From Lachnospiraceae bacterium (GTDB lineage Bacteria; Bacillota; Clostridia; Lachnospirales; Lachnospiraceae), in contig CABJBM010000046.1 in assembly GCA_902363835.1 (NCBI GenBank), forward strand, positions 1 through 23,618: 23,618 nt of DNA. Direction: 5' to 3'. The notes under the pieces were generated by a model, which made no database searches, was not told the DNA's origin, and saw only the letters and a program-made list of their open reading frames with translations. How positions within the stretch are numbered: position 1 is the stretch's first letter; every line of letters begins with the position of its first letter. Shown here in pieces: positions 17,714-23,618 of the stretch. The translations under genes and the position numbers were made by a program.

Positions 17714-17725
17714 ACTCAGTCGTCC
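17714..17725. promoter_or_regulatory. Candidate GntR operator, copy 1
   Basis: ACTCAGTCGTCC lies immediately downstream of the -10 of the aldolase operon promoter, over the likely transcription start, where a bound repressor would block initiation. An identical 12-mer is at 17850-17861 beside the gntR promoter. The core ACTCAGT is itself palindromic. Confidence 0.6.
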
Positions 17726-17732
17726 TACCTCT

Positions 17733-17761
17733 ATAATAATTATTTCCGCTCTTTTTGTCAA
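17733..17761 (-). promoter_or_regulatory. Promoter of the nucleoside catabolism operon
   Basis: Read on the minus strand, TTGACA (17756-17761) and TATTAT (17733-17738) are 17 bases apart. The start codon of the aldolase gene is about 50 bases further on, past the candidate operator at 17714-17725. Confidence 0.75.
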
Positions 17762-17849
17762 CATAATTTCTAAATAATTCTTCTGAATCACACATATTTA
17801 GTAAATATTAACCAAAACAACATTATTTTTTATCTATTTCTACCAAAGT

Positions 17850-17861
17850 ACTCAGTCGTCC
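17850..17861. promoter_or_regulatory. Candidate GntR operator, copy 2
   Basis: This is the second exact copy of ACTCAGTCGTCC, in the same orientation as copy 1 and starting 136 bases after it. It lies just upstream of the -35 of the gntR promoter, suggesting autoregulation or a DNA loop between the two sites. Confidence 0.6.
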
Positions 17862-17873
17862 AACAACAGTACC

Positions 17874-17902
17874 TTGCTTTTTCCAATAAAGTTCTCTATA
17901 AT
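17874..17902 (+). promoter_or_regulatory. Promoter of the gntR-type regulator
   Basis: TTGCTT at 17874-17879 and a perfect TATAAT at 17897-17902 are 17 bases apart, about 30 bases before the preferred start codon at 17934. Confidence 0.7.
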
Positions 17903-17933
17903 GAAAGAAGATCTACATGAAAGGACGCTTATA

Positions 17934-18659
17934 ATGAAATTAACTACACTAACCCTATTTAGCCAGGCCAAAAATGAAATCATGAAAATGATAAACGATA
18001 ATTATTCCTTTATGGATAAACTCCCTTCCGAACAGCAATTTGCCGATCAGATGGGCGTCAGCCGCAACACCGTCCGGGAAGCCTTAAAGGCCCTGGAGAA
18101 TGAAGGGGTATTATTATCCCGTCACGGTGTCGGCACTTTCGTTATCAGTACCCCCGGTCATTTAAAACATAATATTGCAGTGCTCAACAGCACCACCGAT
18201 ATCATCGCCAACAATGGATATCATCCTGGTTCAAGGAGTGTTATATTTGATAAGAGGACAGCTCCTGCTGAGATATGCAGGCGGATAAATCTCCCGGAAG
18301 ACCAGGAGTATCTGTACATCGAGCGGGTACGCACTGCCAACCAGCGGCCAATTGCTTATGTAGAAGATTACATTCCATACCAGGATGGCATGCTGGAGCT
18401 CTTCTCGCAAGGCAGTGAGACACCGGTCTTTCCTATGCTGGAGCAGATGGGCAGAAAAGCAGCATTTTCCAACTGCACAATTCATGCAGTACTCAGCACC
18501 CCCAAACATCAGAAATACCTGGCGCTCCCAGATTTAGCCAGCCTGTTGCTGCTTCAGCAGAATCACTATTCCAATAAAGGTGAGCTTGTTTTATATTCAG
18601 AAAGTTATTTCCTGACAAATGAGCTGGAATTCAGTTTGGTGCGCAGCTCTGTAGATTAA
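17934..18659 (+). CDS. GntR-family regulator with UTRA ligand-binding domain
   Basis: The 241-residue product is a HutC-subfamily regulator. The N-terminal winged helix covers about residues 5-72, with KLPSEQQFADQMGVSRNTVREALKALENEGVL typical of GntR proteins (in part: LPSEQQFADQMGVS, then RNTVREAL). The UTRA sensor domain follows from about residue 80 to the end and usually binds a sugar or sugar-phosphate effector. ATG 17934 has AAAGGA about nine bases upstream. Earlier in-frame starts (TTG 17874, ATG 17901) lie inside the promoter and are rejected. It is divergent from the nine-gene operon and is very probably its repressor, responding to a pathway sugar phosphate. Confidence 0.92.
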   Translation: MKLTTLTLFSQAKNEIMKMINDNYSFMDKLPSEQQFADQMGVSRNTVREALKALENEGVLLSRHGVGTFVISTPGHLKHNIAVLNSTTDIIANNGYHPGSRSVIFDKRTAPAEICRRINLPEDQEYLYIERVRTANQRPIAYVEDYIPYQDGMLELFSQGSETPVFPMLEQMGRKAAFSNCTIHAVLSTPKHQKYLALPDLASLLLLQQNHYSNKGELVLYSESYFLTNELEFSLVRSSVD

Positions 18660-18729
18660 TTCCTTTGAAAACTGACGAAAATGAGGATCCTTGCGGGTTT
18701 AGCTGTATGGAGATAAGGTATAGGAAGTA

Positions 18730-18771
18730 AAAACCTCAGAGGGCCTGAGTTTATCAGGCTTCTGAGGTTTT
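18730..18771 (+). terminator. Intrinsic terminator of the gntR-type gene
   Basis: An 11-base stem (AAAACCTCAGA and its complement TCTGAGGTTTT) is extended inward by a second 6-base stem (GCCTGA with TCAGGC) after a small bulge, with a 5-base loop. A T-run ends the structure. The A-run on the left may let it work for the minus strand too. Confidence 0.85.
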
Positions 18772-18955
18772 ATAATAAATATTTTTAATAAAGGTAATGA
18801 TGGTAAATGCTTAAAAAACATGTCATTAGCTAATTACGACCCTCTTAAAGACTTTTTCATTATGATCCCTAATATTTGCTAGAGATCCTGGAATAGAATT
18901 TCCCCCACCGTTTGCTGACTAATCCACCCCAATACACCTGCCATCTACTTTTTTC

Positions 18956-18990
18956 TCAAGAAAAATATTAAATTATTCTATTTTTCTTGA
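18956..18990. repeat. Perfect 12-base inverted repeat
   Basis: TCAAGAAAAATA at 18956-18967 and its exact complement at 18979-18990 flank an 11-base AT-rich loop, eight bases before the ATPase relic. The function is unknown: it could be the end of a lost element, an operator, or a weak terminator. Confidence 0.5.
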
Positions 18991-18997
18991 CATAAAT

Positions 18998-19094
18998 TAT
19001 GGAACCAGGCAAGTTGGAAAAACCTATATACTAACCAAATTGGGTGAAGCACAGTTTGATAATACCATTTACATTAACCTTGAAACCAACCTTT
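18998..19094 (+). pseudogene. Relic of an AAA_14-type ATPase (Walker A region)
   Basis: Positions 19001-19094 match 6319-6412 of the truncated ATPase at 82 of 94 bases by my count, with no gaps. The translation GTRQVGKTYILTKLGEAQ keeps the Walker A motif. About half of the differences are silent, so this is a diverged family member rather than a recent copy. There is no start codon or N-terminus before it, and similarity fades after NLETNL. Only about 32 codons remain of an expected 400 or more. Confidence 0.85.
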
Positions 19095-19183
19095 GGATGA
19101 TTGCCCTCATTTTTATAATTGAACGATATTATATTCAAAACTGTGACTTAAGCTACAAATTTACTTATTATTACATCAAAATA

Positions 19184-19708
19184 TCATAAATGCAAATCCA
19201 TAAGAATCTCATCATAATAGTTACCGTTAATTTTAAAATAATTCTTATGCCTGCCAATTTCATGAAATCCCATTTTTTCATAAAGCTTCAGCGCTGTTAA
19301 ATTATCTGCTTTAACACCTAAATGTAAAATCTCAGTCTGCCTGTTATCTTTAGAAAAATCAATCAATGTCTGCATTAGAAATGTTCCTATGCCTAATCTC
19401 CAATATTCCATTTTAACTGATATAGCAAGTTCAGCCAGATGGCAAATCCTTACTCTTGGTGAAGTCATAACGCTTCCTACACAAACAATTTCATGTTCAA
19501 TCTTGCCTACAAATAAAGCAGAAGCCTTTGAATCTGCTAAATTTTCTATAAACTTTTCTTCTGCTTCCACTGACATATGAAAGTCATTTGCACCAAACAG
19601 CAGATTATCACTCTCTCCGCCAACCGTATTAAGATATTCGATAATCTTAGGTGCATCATTTTTGGCGGCTTTATCAATTTGTAATATTCTCTCATTCCTC
19701 AACAGCAT
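19184..19708 (-). CDS. GNAT-family N-acetyltransferase
   Basis: The 174-residue product has the GNAT fold signature. Acetyl-CoA-binding motif A is seen as YWRLGIGTFLMQTLIDF near residues 103-119, matching the R/Q-x-x-G-x-G/A pattern. It is followed by LHLGVKADNLTALKLYEKMGFHEIG, in which the NLTALKLYEKMGF part is typical of the family. The acceptor substrate cannot be told; relatives act on amino groups of proteins, antibiotics or metabolites. ATG 19708 has AGGAGG nine bases upstream; GTG 19711 is an equally possible start. It follows the DsbA-like gene by about 90 bases on the same strand. It converges with the gntR-type gene across the relic region. Confidence 0.88.
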   Translation of the reverse strand: MLLRNERILQIDKAAKNDAPKIIEYLNTVGGESDNLLFGANDFHMSVEAEEKFIENLADSKASALFVGKIEHEIVCVGSVMTSPRVRICHLAELAISVKMEYWRLGIGTFLMQTLIDFSKDNRQTEILHLGVKADNLTALKLYEKMGFHEIGRHKNYFKINGNYYDEILMDLHL

Positions 19709-19796
19709 CACATTATTCCTCCTTATCTTGGGTCAATATTAAATAATCTCTTCCCTTTCATGAACAGTAGGATTAATATGGAATCTGGGGACAAAA

Positions 19797-20306
19797 TTAA
19801 TACGAATTGATATTTTTTAAAAGATCCTGGATTTCCTCTTTAGAAACACCCACATTCTCAACCGCATCAAGCTTTAAAGCGCCTGTTCTATATGCAGGGA
19901 CTGCCCATACACCGGAATGCTCAAAGGCAAGCTTGTTAGACTCATCCAGCTTGTCCCGATAAGTTTCCTGCTGAAGTGACAGCCGAAAGTCATCAGGATC
20001 AACCAGATCGCTGACGTACTCAGAAAGGGCATCCATGTCTTCGATATTTACATGATCCTTCTGGGCTGCCTGATACATGCGATCATGATACTCTAGAATA
20101 TTAATCCCATTATCTACCGCATAAAAATATCCTTGTATGCATAGATCGCTGTGGGAGCCATACCGATCCGGTCTGGGATGCGATTCGCATGGATGCCAGA
20201 CTACGGCCACATTCGGATAGTCCGGAATCAGCTCCATCAGATATTTATGAGCCCTCAAGCAAAACGGACAGATATAATCAAAAAAGACATGTAGCTCACG
20301 TTTCAA
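19797..20306 (-). CDS. DsbA-like thioredoxin-fold protein (FrnE type)
   Basis: The 169-residue product belongs to the DsbA/FrnE-like thioredoxin-fold proteins. The redox motif CPFC is at residues 13-16, directly after the first strand (LHVFFDYI), and the cis-proline loop is VPAY around residues 136-139. It has no signal peptide, so it acts in the cytoplasm, where relatives serve as thiol-disulfide oxidoreductases or glutathione-dependent isomerases. Length is somewhat short for FrnE (about 210). It lies about 43 bases after the old yellow enzyme gene on the same strand, suggesting one redox operon. Confidence 0.85.
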   Translation of the reverse strand: MKRELHVFFDYICPFCLRAHKYLMELIPDYPNVAVVWHPCESHPRPDRYGSHSDLCIQGYFYAVDNGINILEYHDRMYQAAQKDHVNIEDMDALSEYVSDLVDPDDFRLSLQQETYRDKLDESNKLAFEHSGVWAVPAYRTGALKLDAVENVGVSKEEIQDLLKNINSY

Positions 20307-20349
20307 TCTCGATCACCTCTTATTCTTATCATTTATTATGCTCTTATCA

Positions 20350-21378
20350 TCACTTTCTTGCCTGAAAACCACGTAGATACTGCTCTGGCCACGGATATTC
20401 AACCCCCAGATCACGAGCCATATGCAGCACCCAGTAAGGATCACGCAGAAGCTCCCGTCCCAAAGCAACCAGGTCCGCCCGTTCTCCACCCAGAATTTCC
20501 TCCACTTGATGTGCATTAGTAATAAGGCCCACGGTAACCGTAGGCAGCCCAGTCTTCTGTTTCAACCACTCGGCAATTTTAACCTGATAGCCTGGATAGA
20601 TTTTCGTCGGCGGTGTTGACACAACTCCTCCTGTACTCACGTCCAGCACGTCAATATAGGGCTTCACAAGTTCAATAATTTCGGACATTTCTTCCATATG
20701 CATACCATCGGGTTCATAATCCTCAGCAGATACACGCAATAAAACCGGCTTTTCATCTGGCCATACCTCATGTATCGCCTTCAGTACTTCAATTAGTATA
20801 CGGCATCGGTTTTCCGTTGAGCCACCGTAGCTGTCTGTACGATGGTTGGTCAACGGCGACAGGAATTCGCTAATTAGATAGCCATGGGCACCATGAATTT
20901 CAATCGCATCAAAACCGATTTCAGATGCCCGGGCAGCAGAGCTACGGAATGCATTAACTGTATCATGAATATCCGCTTCCGTCATCTCATGGGGCATGGG
21001 AGAATCCTGATTAAATGGAATGGCGCTGGGAGCGTAAATTGCTTTTTCCTGGGCTCCACATTTGCGGCCCGCATGATTAAGCTGAATTGCTATTTTTGCT
21101 CCCTGTTTCTGGCAGGCGGTAACAATTGGCGTAAGCGCCTTTGCTTGATCATCATTCCAAAGTCCCAGACAATGGTCAGAAATACGGCCCCACGGTAAAA
21201 CACCGGTGGCTTCCATAATAATCAGCCCCGCTCCACCAACCGCACGGGAGGTATAATGCGTAAAATGAAATTCATTTGAAATACCATCGGTTCCGGCACT
21301 GTACATACACATCGGAGGCATAACGATACGGTTGCGCAGAGTCATGCTTTTTAGTGTAAATGAGCTTAATAAGTACAT
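20350..21378 (-). CDS. namA: NADPH dehydrogenase, old yellow enzyme family (YqjM type)
   Basis: The 342-residue flavoprotein reduces activated C=C bonds of enals, enones and nitro compounds using NADPH and FMN. The YqjM subclass is indicated by C24 and Y26 (PPMCMYSA), the substrate-binding H162 and H165 (IHGAHGYL), and EFLSPLTNHRTDSYGGS; each residue is offset by two from B. subtilis YqjM. Length is normal. ATG 21378 follows AGGGAG at eight bases. It is the first gene of an apparent operon with the DsbA-like protein and perhaps the GNAT enzyme, which together suggest detoxification of electrophiles. Confidence 0.93.
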   Translation of the reverse strand: MYLLSSFTLKSMTLRNRIVMPPMCMYSAGTDGISNEFHFTHYTSRAVGGAGLIIMEATGVLPWGRISDHCLGLWNDDQAKALTPIVTACQKQGAKIAIQLNHAGRKCGAQEKAIYAPSAIPFNQDSPMPHEMTEADIHDTVNAFRSSAARASEIGFDAIEIHGAHGYLISEFLSPLTNHRTDSYGGSTENRCRILIEVLKAIHEVWPDEKPVLLRVSAEDYEPDGMHMEEMSEIIELVKPYIDVLDVSTGGVVSTPPTKIYPGYQVKIAEWLKQKTGLPTVTVGLITNAHQVEEILGGERADLVALGRELLRDPYWVLHMARDLGVEYPWPEQYLRGFQARK

Positions 21379-21395
21379 AGGACATTCTCCCTTCT

Positions 21396-21423
21396 ATTAT
21401 AAATGTAAGATTTGATAAAACAA
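21396..21423 (-). promoter_or_regulatory. Likely namA promoter
   Basis: On the minus strand TATAAT (21396-21401) is preceded by TTGTTT (21418-21423) with a 16-base spacer. The namA start codon lies about 17 bases past the -10, so the leader would be short. Confidence 0.55.
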
Positions 21424-21439
21424 CTTGCTTTATTTGGTC

Positions 21440-21474
21440 GTTAATCAAAATCACGATTGTGATAACTGATCAAC
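21440..21474. promoter_or_regulatory. Imperfect palindrome upstream of the namA promoter
   Basis: Nested inverted arms, GTTAATCA with TGATCAAC outside and ATCAC with GTGAT inside, span 35 bases just upstream of the -35. This could be an operator for a regulator of the redox operon. Evidence is symmetry and position only. Confidence 0.35.
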
Positions 21475-21594
21475 AAAAACAGCTTCCTCTTGACCGACAT
21501 CTTGACCGACACTTTCTTTAATTGGTTCTACTTTTTCTGTTGCAACAAAATATAAGTGTATAATACACCTACTATACTTCGATACTATCACAGG
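21451..21594 (-). pseudogene. Possible C-terminal relic of an unknown gene
   Basis: A minus-strand frame of 47 codons ends at 21451 with a plausible protein tail (VATEKVEPIKESVGQDVGQ, then EEAVFVDQLSQS). It contains an 11-base tandem repeat, CTTGACCGACA on the plus strand at 21489 and 21501, giving two VGQ units. No start codon with a ribosome-binding site is seen, and the frame is closed upstream by a stop at 21595-21597. It may be the tail of a lost mobile-element gene, or chance. Confidence 0.25.
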
Positions 21595-21969
21595 TTACCT
21601 TATTATTCAAGTATATCCATATCCATCTAAACAAGACACATAGTACTTTCCTCTAGCTAAATAGCCAATAAAACTTTCTTACATTATTAAAAAAATAAAA
21701 GGCGCATAAAATTTAACTTCTTCATATCCTGTCAGCTACACTGCATAACTCTTTTGTTTCCCTCTTCACTCTTCCAGCAATTTATTAGATTTTTTTATTT
21801 TTTGATGCATTCCGTATATACTGATTTTTTCTTTCCTCCGTCATTATATTCATTTTTTCTCGTTGCTCATGCAATGAATTTAAGTGTTAATGTGGTTAGC
21901 ATTACATTGGTGAACTAGAACAATCAAAAATTTCCATAAAAAATAAACCATCTATTCAACAAAATAAGA

Positions 21970-23100
21970 TTGTGCATTTCCAAGCATAGTGCTATGATAG
22001 TCCCACCGGCACACATAATTTTAATGAATATAAAATTAAAAGAAAAGCAGTTAAAAAGAGTTTGTGATTTATCAAAAATCAAAACCAGACCTGATGACGG
22101 ACGAAAGTATTTTATTATCCAAAGAAAGCCAATAAGCTGTAGTACTTATGAGGGTTTAATCGAAAAACTGTATGAACAGTTTTTCGGTGCTACCGCTGCT
22201 ACCATGGAAACATATTTTGAAACCTGGATGGAATGGAGAGAAAAGGAGACAAGCGTAAGCAGAAAGACAATTAGAGAAAATCGCTTTATGTGGAATTCTT
22301 TACTGAAGGATCAGGATATCACCTTGATTCCCTTAAAGGAGTTGACAGCAAAGGATCTGATTATCTATTTCAGGAACATTACAAAAGGACGCCAGATCAC
22401 AAGAAAACGCTTTAATGACCTAAAAAGTATTATGAATGGGATTTTGTACCTTGCAGTGGAAAATGATATTATAGAACGAAATTATCTTCGAGACATCAAC
22501 TATAAACAGTTCAGCTATAAGTCAGAAAATACCAGAATCACCCCATACACCGAAGAAGAACGTCTTCAAATTATAAATCACTTGGGAGATGATTTTTACT
22601 CACTGGCTATAAAGCTGGATTTTTACCTAATCCTGCGCATTGGTGAATTAAAAGGATTAAGATGGGATGATATTTCTGGGGATTTTCTACATGTTCAACG
22701 CTTCGTAGATGATAAAAATGAAATCATTGAAGATATCAAAGGCCATGCAAGTGAAGGAAAGCGTTACATGCCATTAACACCAAAAGCCAAAGAAATCCTG
22801 GAACAAATCCAGATTCTAAATCCAGACAGCGAATACATCTTCATCCGTAACGGCCAGCCCCTAGCAACCGTAACTTTTAACCGCCGCTTAAAGAAATGCT
22901 GTGAGGAACTTGGAATCGAATACCGCTCCTCCCATAAGCTCCGTTTCTCCACCGCCTCCATCATGTACAAAAACGGAATGGAAGACACCGAGCTCCAAAA
23001 GCTCCTGGGCCACACAAGCCTCAACATGACCCACCACTACCTCCGCAACATCACTTCCCAGGAAGAAACAGCTTCAAAAATGATATCAATCCTGGATTAA
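21970..23100 (+). CDS. Tyrosine-type integrase, N-terminally shortened copy
   Basis: The frame has 376 residues from TTG 21970. From about residue 25 it aligns without gaps to the integrase at 4802, with long identical runs in the catalytic domain. Catalytic residues are intact: R223, H322, R325, H348 and Y357, in TTG-based numbering. The first ~60 residues of the other copy are replaced by unrelated sequence, and neither TTG 21970 nor ATG 21994 or 22024 has a good ribosome-binding site. The gene may therefore be 5'-truncated, or start at 22024 with weak translation. It ends about 110 bases from the 3' end of tRNA-Cys, a common target for this class of enzyme, but no att repeat was seen. Whether it is active is uncertain. 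Confidence 0.8.
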   Translation: MCISKHSAMIVPPAHIILMNIKLKEKQLKRVCDLSKIKTRPDDGRKYFIIQRKPISCSTYEGLIEKLYEQFFGATAATMETYFETWMEWREKETSVSRKTIRENRFMWNSLLKDQDITLIPLKELTAKDLIIYFRNITKGRQITRKRFNDLKSIMNGILYLAVENDIIERNYLRDINYKQFSYKSENTRITPYTEEERLQIINHLGDDFYSLAIKLDFYLILRIGELKGLRWDDISGDFLHVQRFVDDKNEIIEDIKGHASEGKRYMPLTPKAKEILEQIQILNPDSEYIFIRNGQPLATVTFNRRLKKCCEELGIEYRSSHKLRFSTASIMYKNGMEDTELQKLLGHTSLNMTHHYLRNITSQEETASKMISILD

Positions 23101-23165
23101 TCGCCCTAAAAACACAAAAAATGCCCACGCAAACAAGCGCAAACACCAAATACACATAGCAAAAA

Positions 23166-23199
23166 CCCCAGAAACCCTTATTCTATCAGGTTTCTGAGG
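23166..23199 (-). terminator. Terminator of the tRNA/rRNA operon
   Basis: CAGAAACC (23169-23176) pairs with GGTTTCTG (23189-23196), with two more pairs beyond one mismatch. On the minus strand a TTTTT run follows the stem, just after the tRNA-Cys gene. Confidence 0.75.
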
Positions 23200-23211
23200 C
23201 TTTCATAAGAG

Positions 23212-23282
23212 AGGCGACAACCAGATTTGAACTGGTGATCAGGGTGTTGCAGACCCACGCCTTACCACTTGGCTATGTCGCC
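23212..23282 (-). tRNA. tRNA-Cys (GCA)
   Basis: Minus strand. The 7-base acceptor stem GGCGACA/TGTCGCC pairs perfectly, the T arm contains GTTCAAATC, and the anticodon GCA sits in the loop CTGCAAC. The CCA end is not encoded. Confidence 0.95.
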
Positions 23283-23314
23283 ATAAATTATAAAACTAAA
23301 ACTTACTAATTCAG

Positions 23315-23386
23315 TGACCCCAACGAGATTCGAACTCGTGTTACCGCCGTGAAAGGGCGATGTCTTAACCGCTTGACCATGGGGCC
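23315..23386 (-). tRNA. tRNA-Glu (TTC)
   Basis: Minus strand. The acceptor stem GGCCCCA/TGGGGTC has one G-T pair, the T arm holds GTTCGAATC, and anticodon TTC sits in the loop CTTTCAC. CCA is not encoded. Confidence 0.95.
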
Positions 23387-23433
23387 GCACTTACATTTCG
23401 TTCTCCTCATAGTCTTCGCTTGAGTATCACGAA

Positions 23434-23506
23434 CTCCCCGAGTAGGACTTGAACCTACGACCCAACGGTTAACAGCCGTTTGCTCTACCGACTGAGCTAT
23501 CGAGGA
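23434..23506 (-). tRNA. tRNA-Asn (GTT)
   Basis: Minus strand. The acceptor stem is TCCTCGA/TCGGGGA, the D arm is GCTCAGTCGGTAGAGC, the T arm holds GTTCAAGTC and the anticodon is GTT. It is the first tRNA after the 23S rRNA. Confidence 0.95.
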
Positions 23507-23583
23507 TTACTGAGGCATATACCCTCAAAACCACACATTGTTACATATCTATCATCCGTTCTTTCCTCTTACCTAAACCAACC

Positions 23584-23618
23584 TGGTTAAGCCCTCGACC
23601 TATTAGTGACAGTCAGCT
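23584..23618 (-). rRNA. 3' end of 23S rRNA (partial)
   Basis: Read on the minus strand, AGCTGACTGTCACTAATAGG followed by TCGAGGGCTTAACCA matches the conserved 3' end of Gram-positive 23S rRNA. The gene continues beyond the window. The exact 3' end is approximate. The next ~77 bases before tRNA-Asn contain no 5S rRNA. Confidence 0.88.

Larger units (their letters stand above)
18660..19183. other. Long intergenic region with terminator, inverted repeat and ATPase relic
   Basis: This gene-free stretch between two converging genes contains the gntR terminator (18730-18771), a 12-base perfect inverted repeat (18956-18990) and the AAA ATPase relic (18998-19094). No intact gene was found in the remainder, which is AT-rich. 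Confidence 0.7.
21379..21969. other. Long intergenic region upstream of namA and the second integrase
   Basis: This AT-rich stretch holds the namA promoter (21396-21423), an imperfect palindrome (21440-21474), a short tandem repeat in a possible coding relic (21451-21594), and otherwise nothing I can recognise. No clear promoter for the second integrase is visible. Confidence 0.6.

Noticed and set aside
23101..23211. Possible att repeat of the second integrase at the tRNA-Cys 3' end
   Set aside because: No second copy of the tRNA 3' sequence was found elsewhere in the window by eye, so an attachment site is not supported.

Overview
The window looks like a chromosomal segment of a Gram-positive anaerobe of the Lachnospiraceae type (Clostridium cluster XIVa). 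I infer this from moderate GC, strong AGGAGG ribosome-binding sites, gene families typical of gut clostridia, and tRNA genes packed behind a 23S rRNA end. The species cannot be named from the sequence alone.

Layout. Positions 1-6046 are an AT-rich accessory block. It holds the tail of a gene, a bidirectional terminator, an unknown 455-residue protein on the minus strand, and a divergent overlapping pair on the plus strand: a 623-residue protein of unknown function and a HerA/VirB4-like P-loop ATPase. A full-length tyrosine integrase follows. Positions 6244-7290 are a scar: an AAA ATPase cut off at residue ~239 is fused tail to tail with a truncated, frameshifted LacI-type regulator. Positions 7528-18659 are a metabolic core. 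gldA is on the plus strand. It converges on a nine-gene minus-strand operon (17682 down to 8710) encoding a class II aldolase, an MtnA-type isomerase, a purine nucleoside phosphorylase, a BMP-family lipoprotein, an ABC ATPase, two permeases, a uridine phosphorylase-like enzyme and a D-2-hydroxyacid dehydrogenase. A GntR/UTRA regulator is divergent from the operon. Positions 18660-23100 are a second accessory block: a relic of the same AAA ATPase family, a GNAT acetyltransferase, a DsbA-like protein, an old yellow enzyme and a second, N-terminally shortened integrase. Positions 23212-23618 carry tRNA-Cys, tRNA-Glu, tRNA-Asn and the 3' end of 23S rRNA, all on the minus strand.

How the genes work together. 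The operon reads as one catabolic route. Nucleosides are captured by the lipoprotein and imported by the ABC transporter, then split by two phosphorylases into base plus pentose-1-phosphate. The MtnA-type isomerase would convert this to a ketose-1-phosphate, and the zinc aldolase would cleave that to dihydroxyacetone phosphate plus a two-carbon aldehyde. No sugar kinase, phosphopentomutase or deoxyribose-phosphate aldolase is present, so the phosphorylases themselves appear to supply the phosphorylated sugar. This resembles the known MTA/5-deoxyribose salvage (DHAP shunt) but is joined to nucleoside import. It is the best candidate here for a poorly described system. Two copies of a 12-base sequence next to the divergent promoters are likely GntR operators.

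Two related integrases in the same orientation, and two diverged copies of the AAA ATPase in the same orientation, bracket the metabolic core. This suggests repeated insertion and loss of related elements around it.
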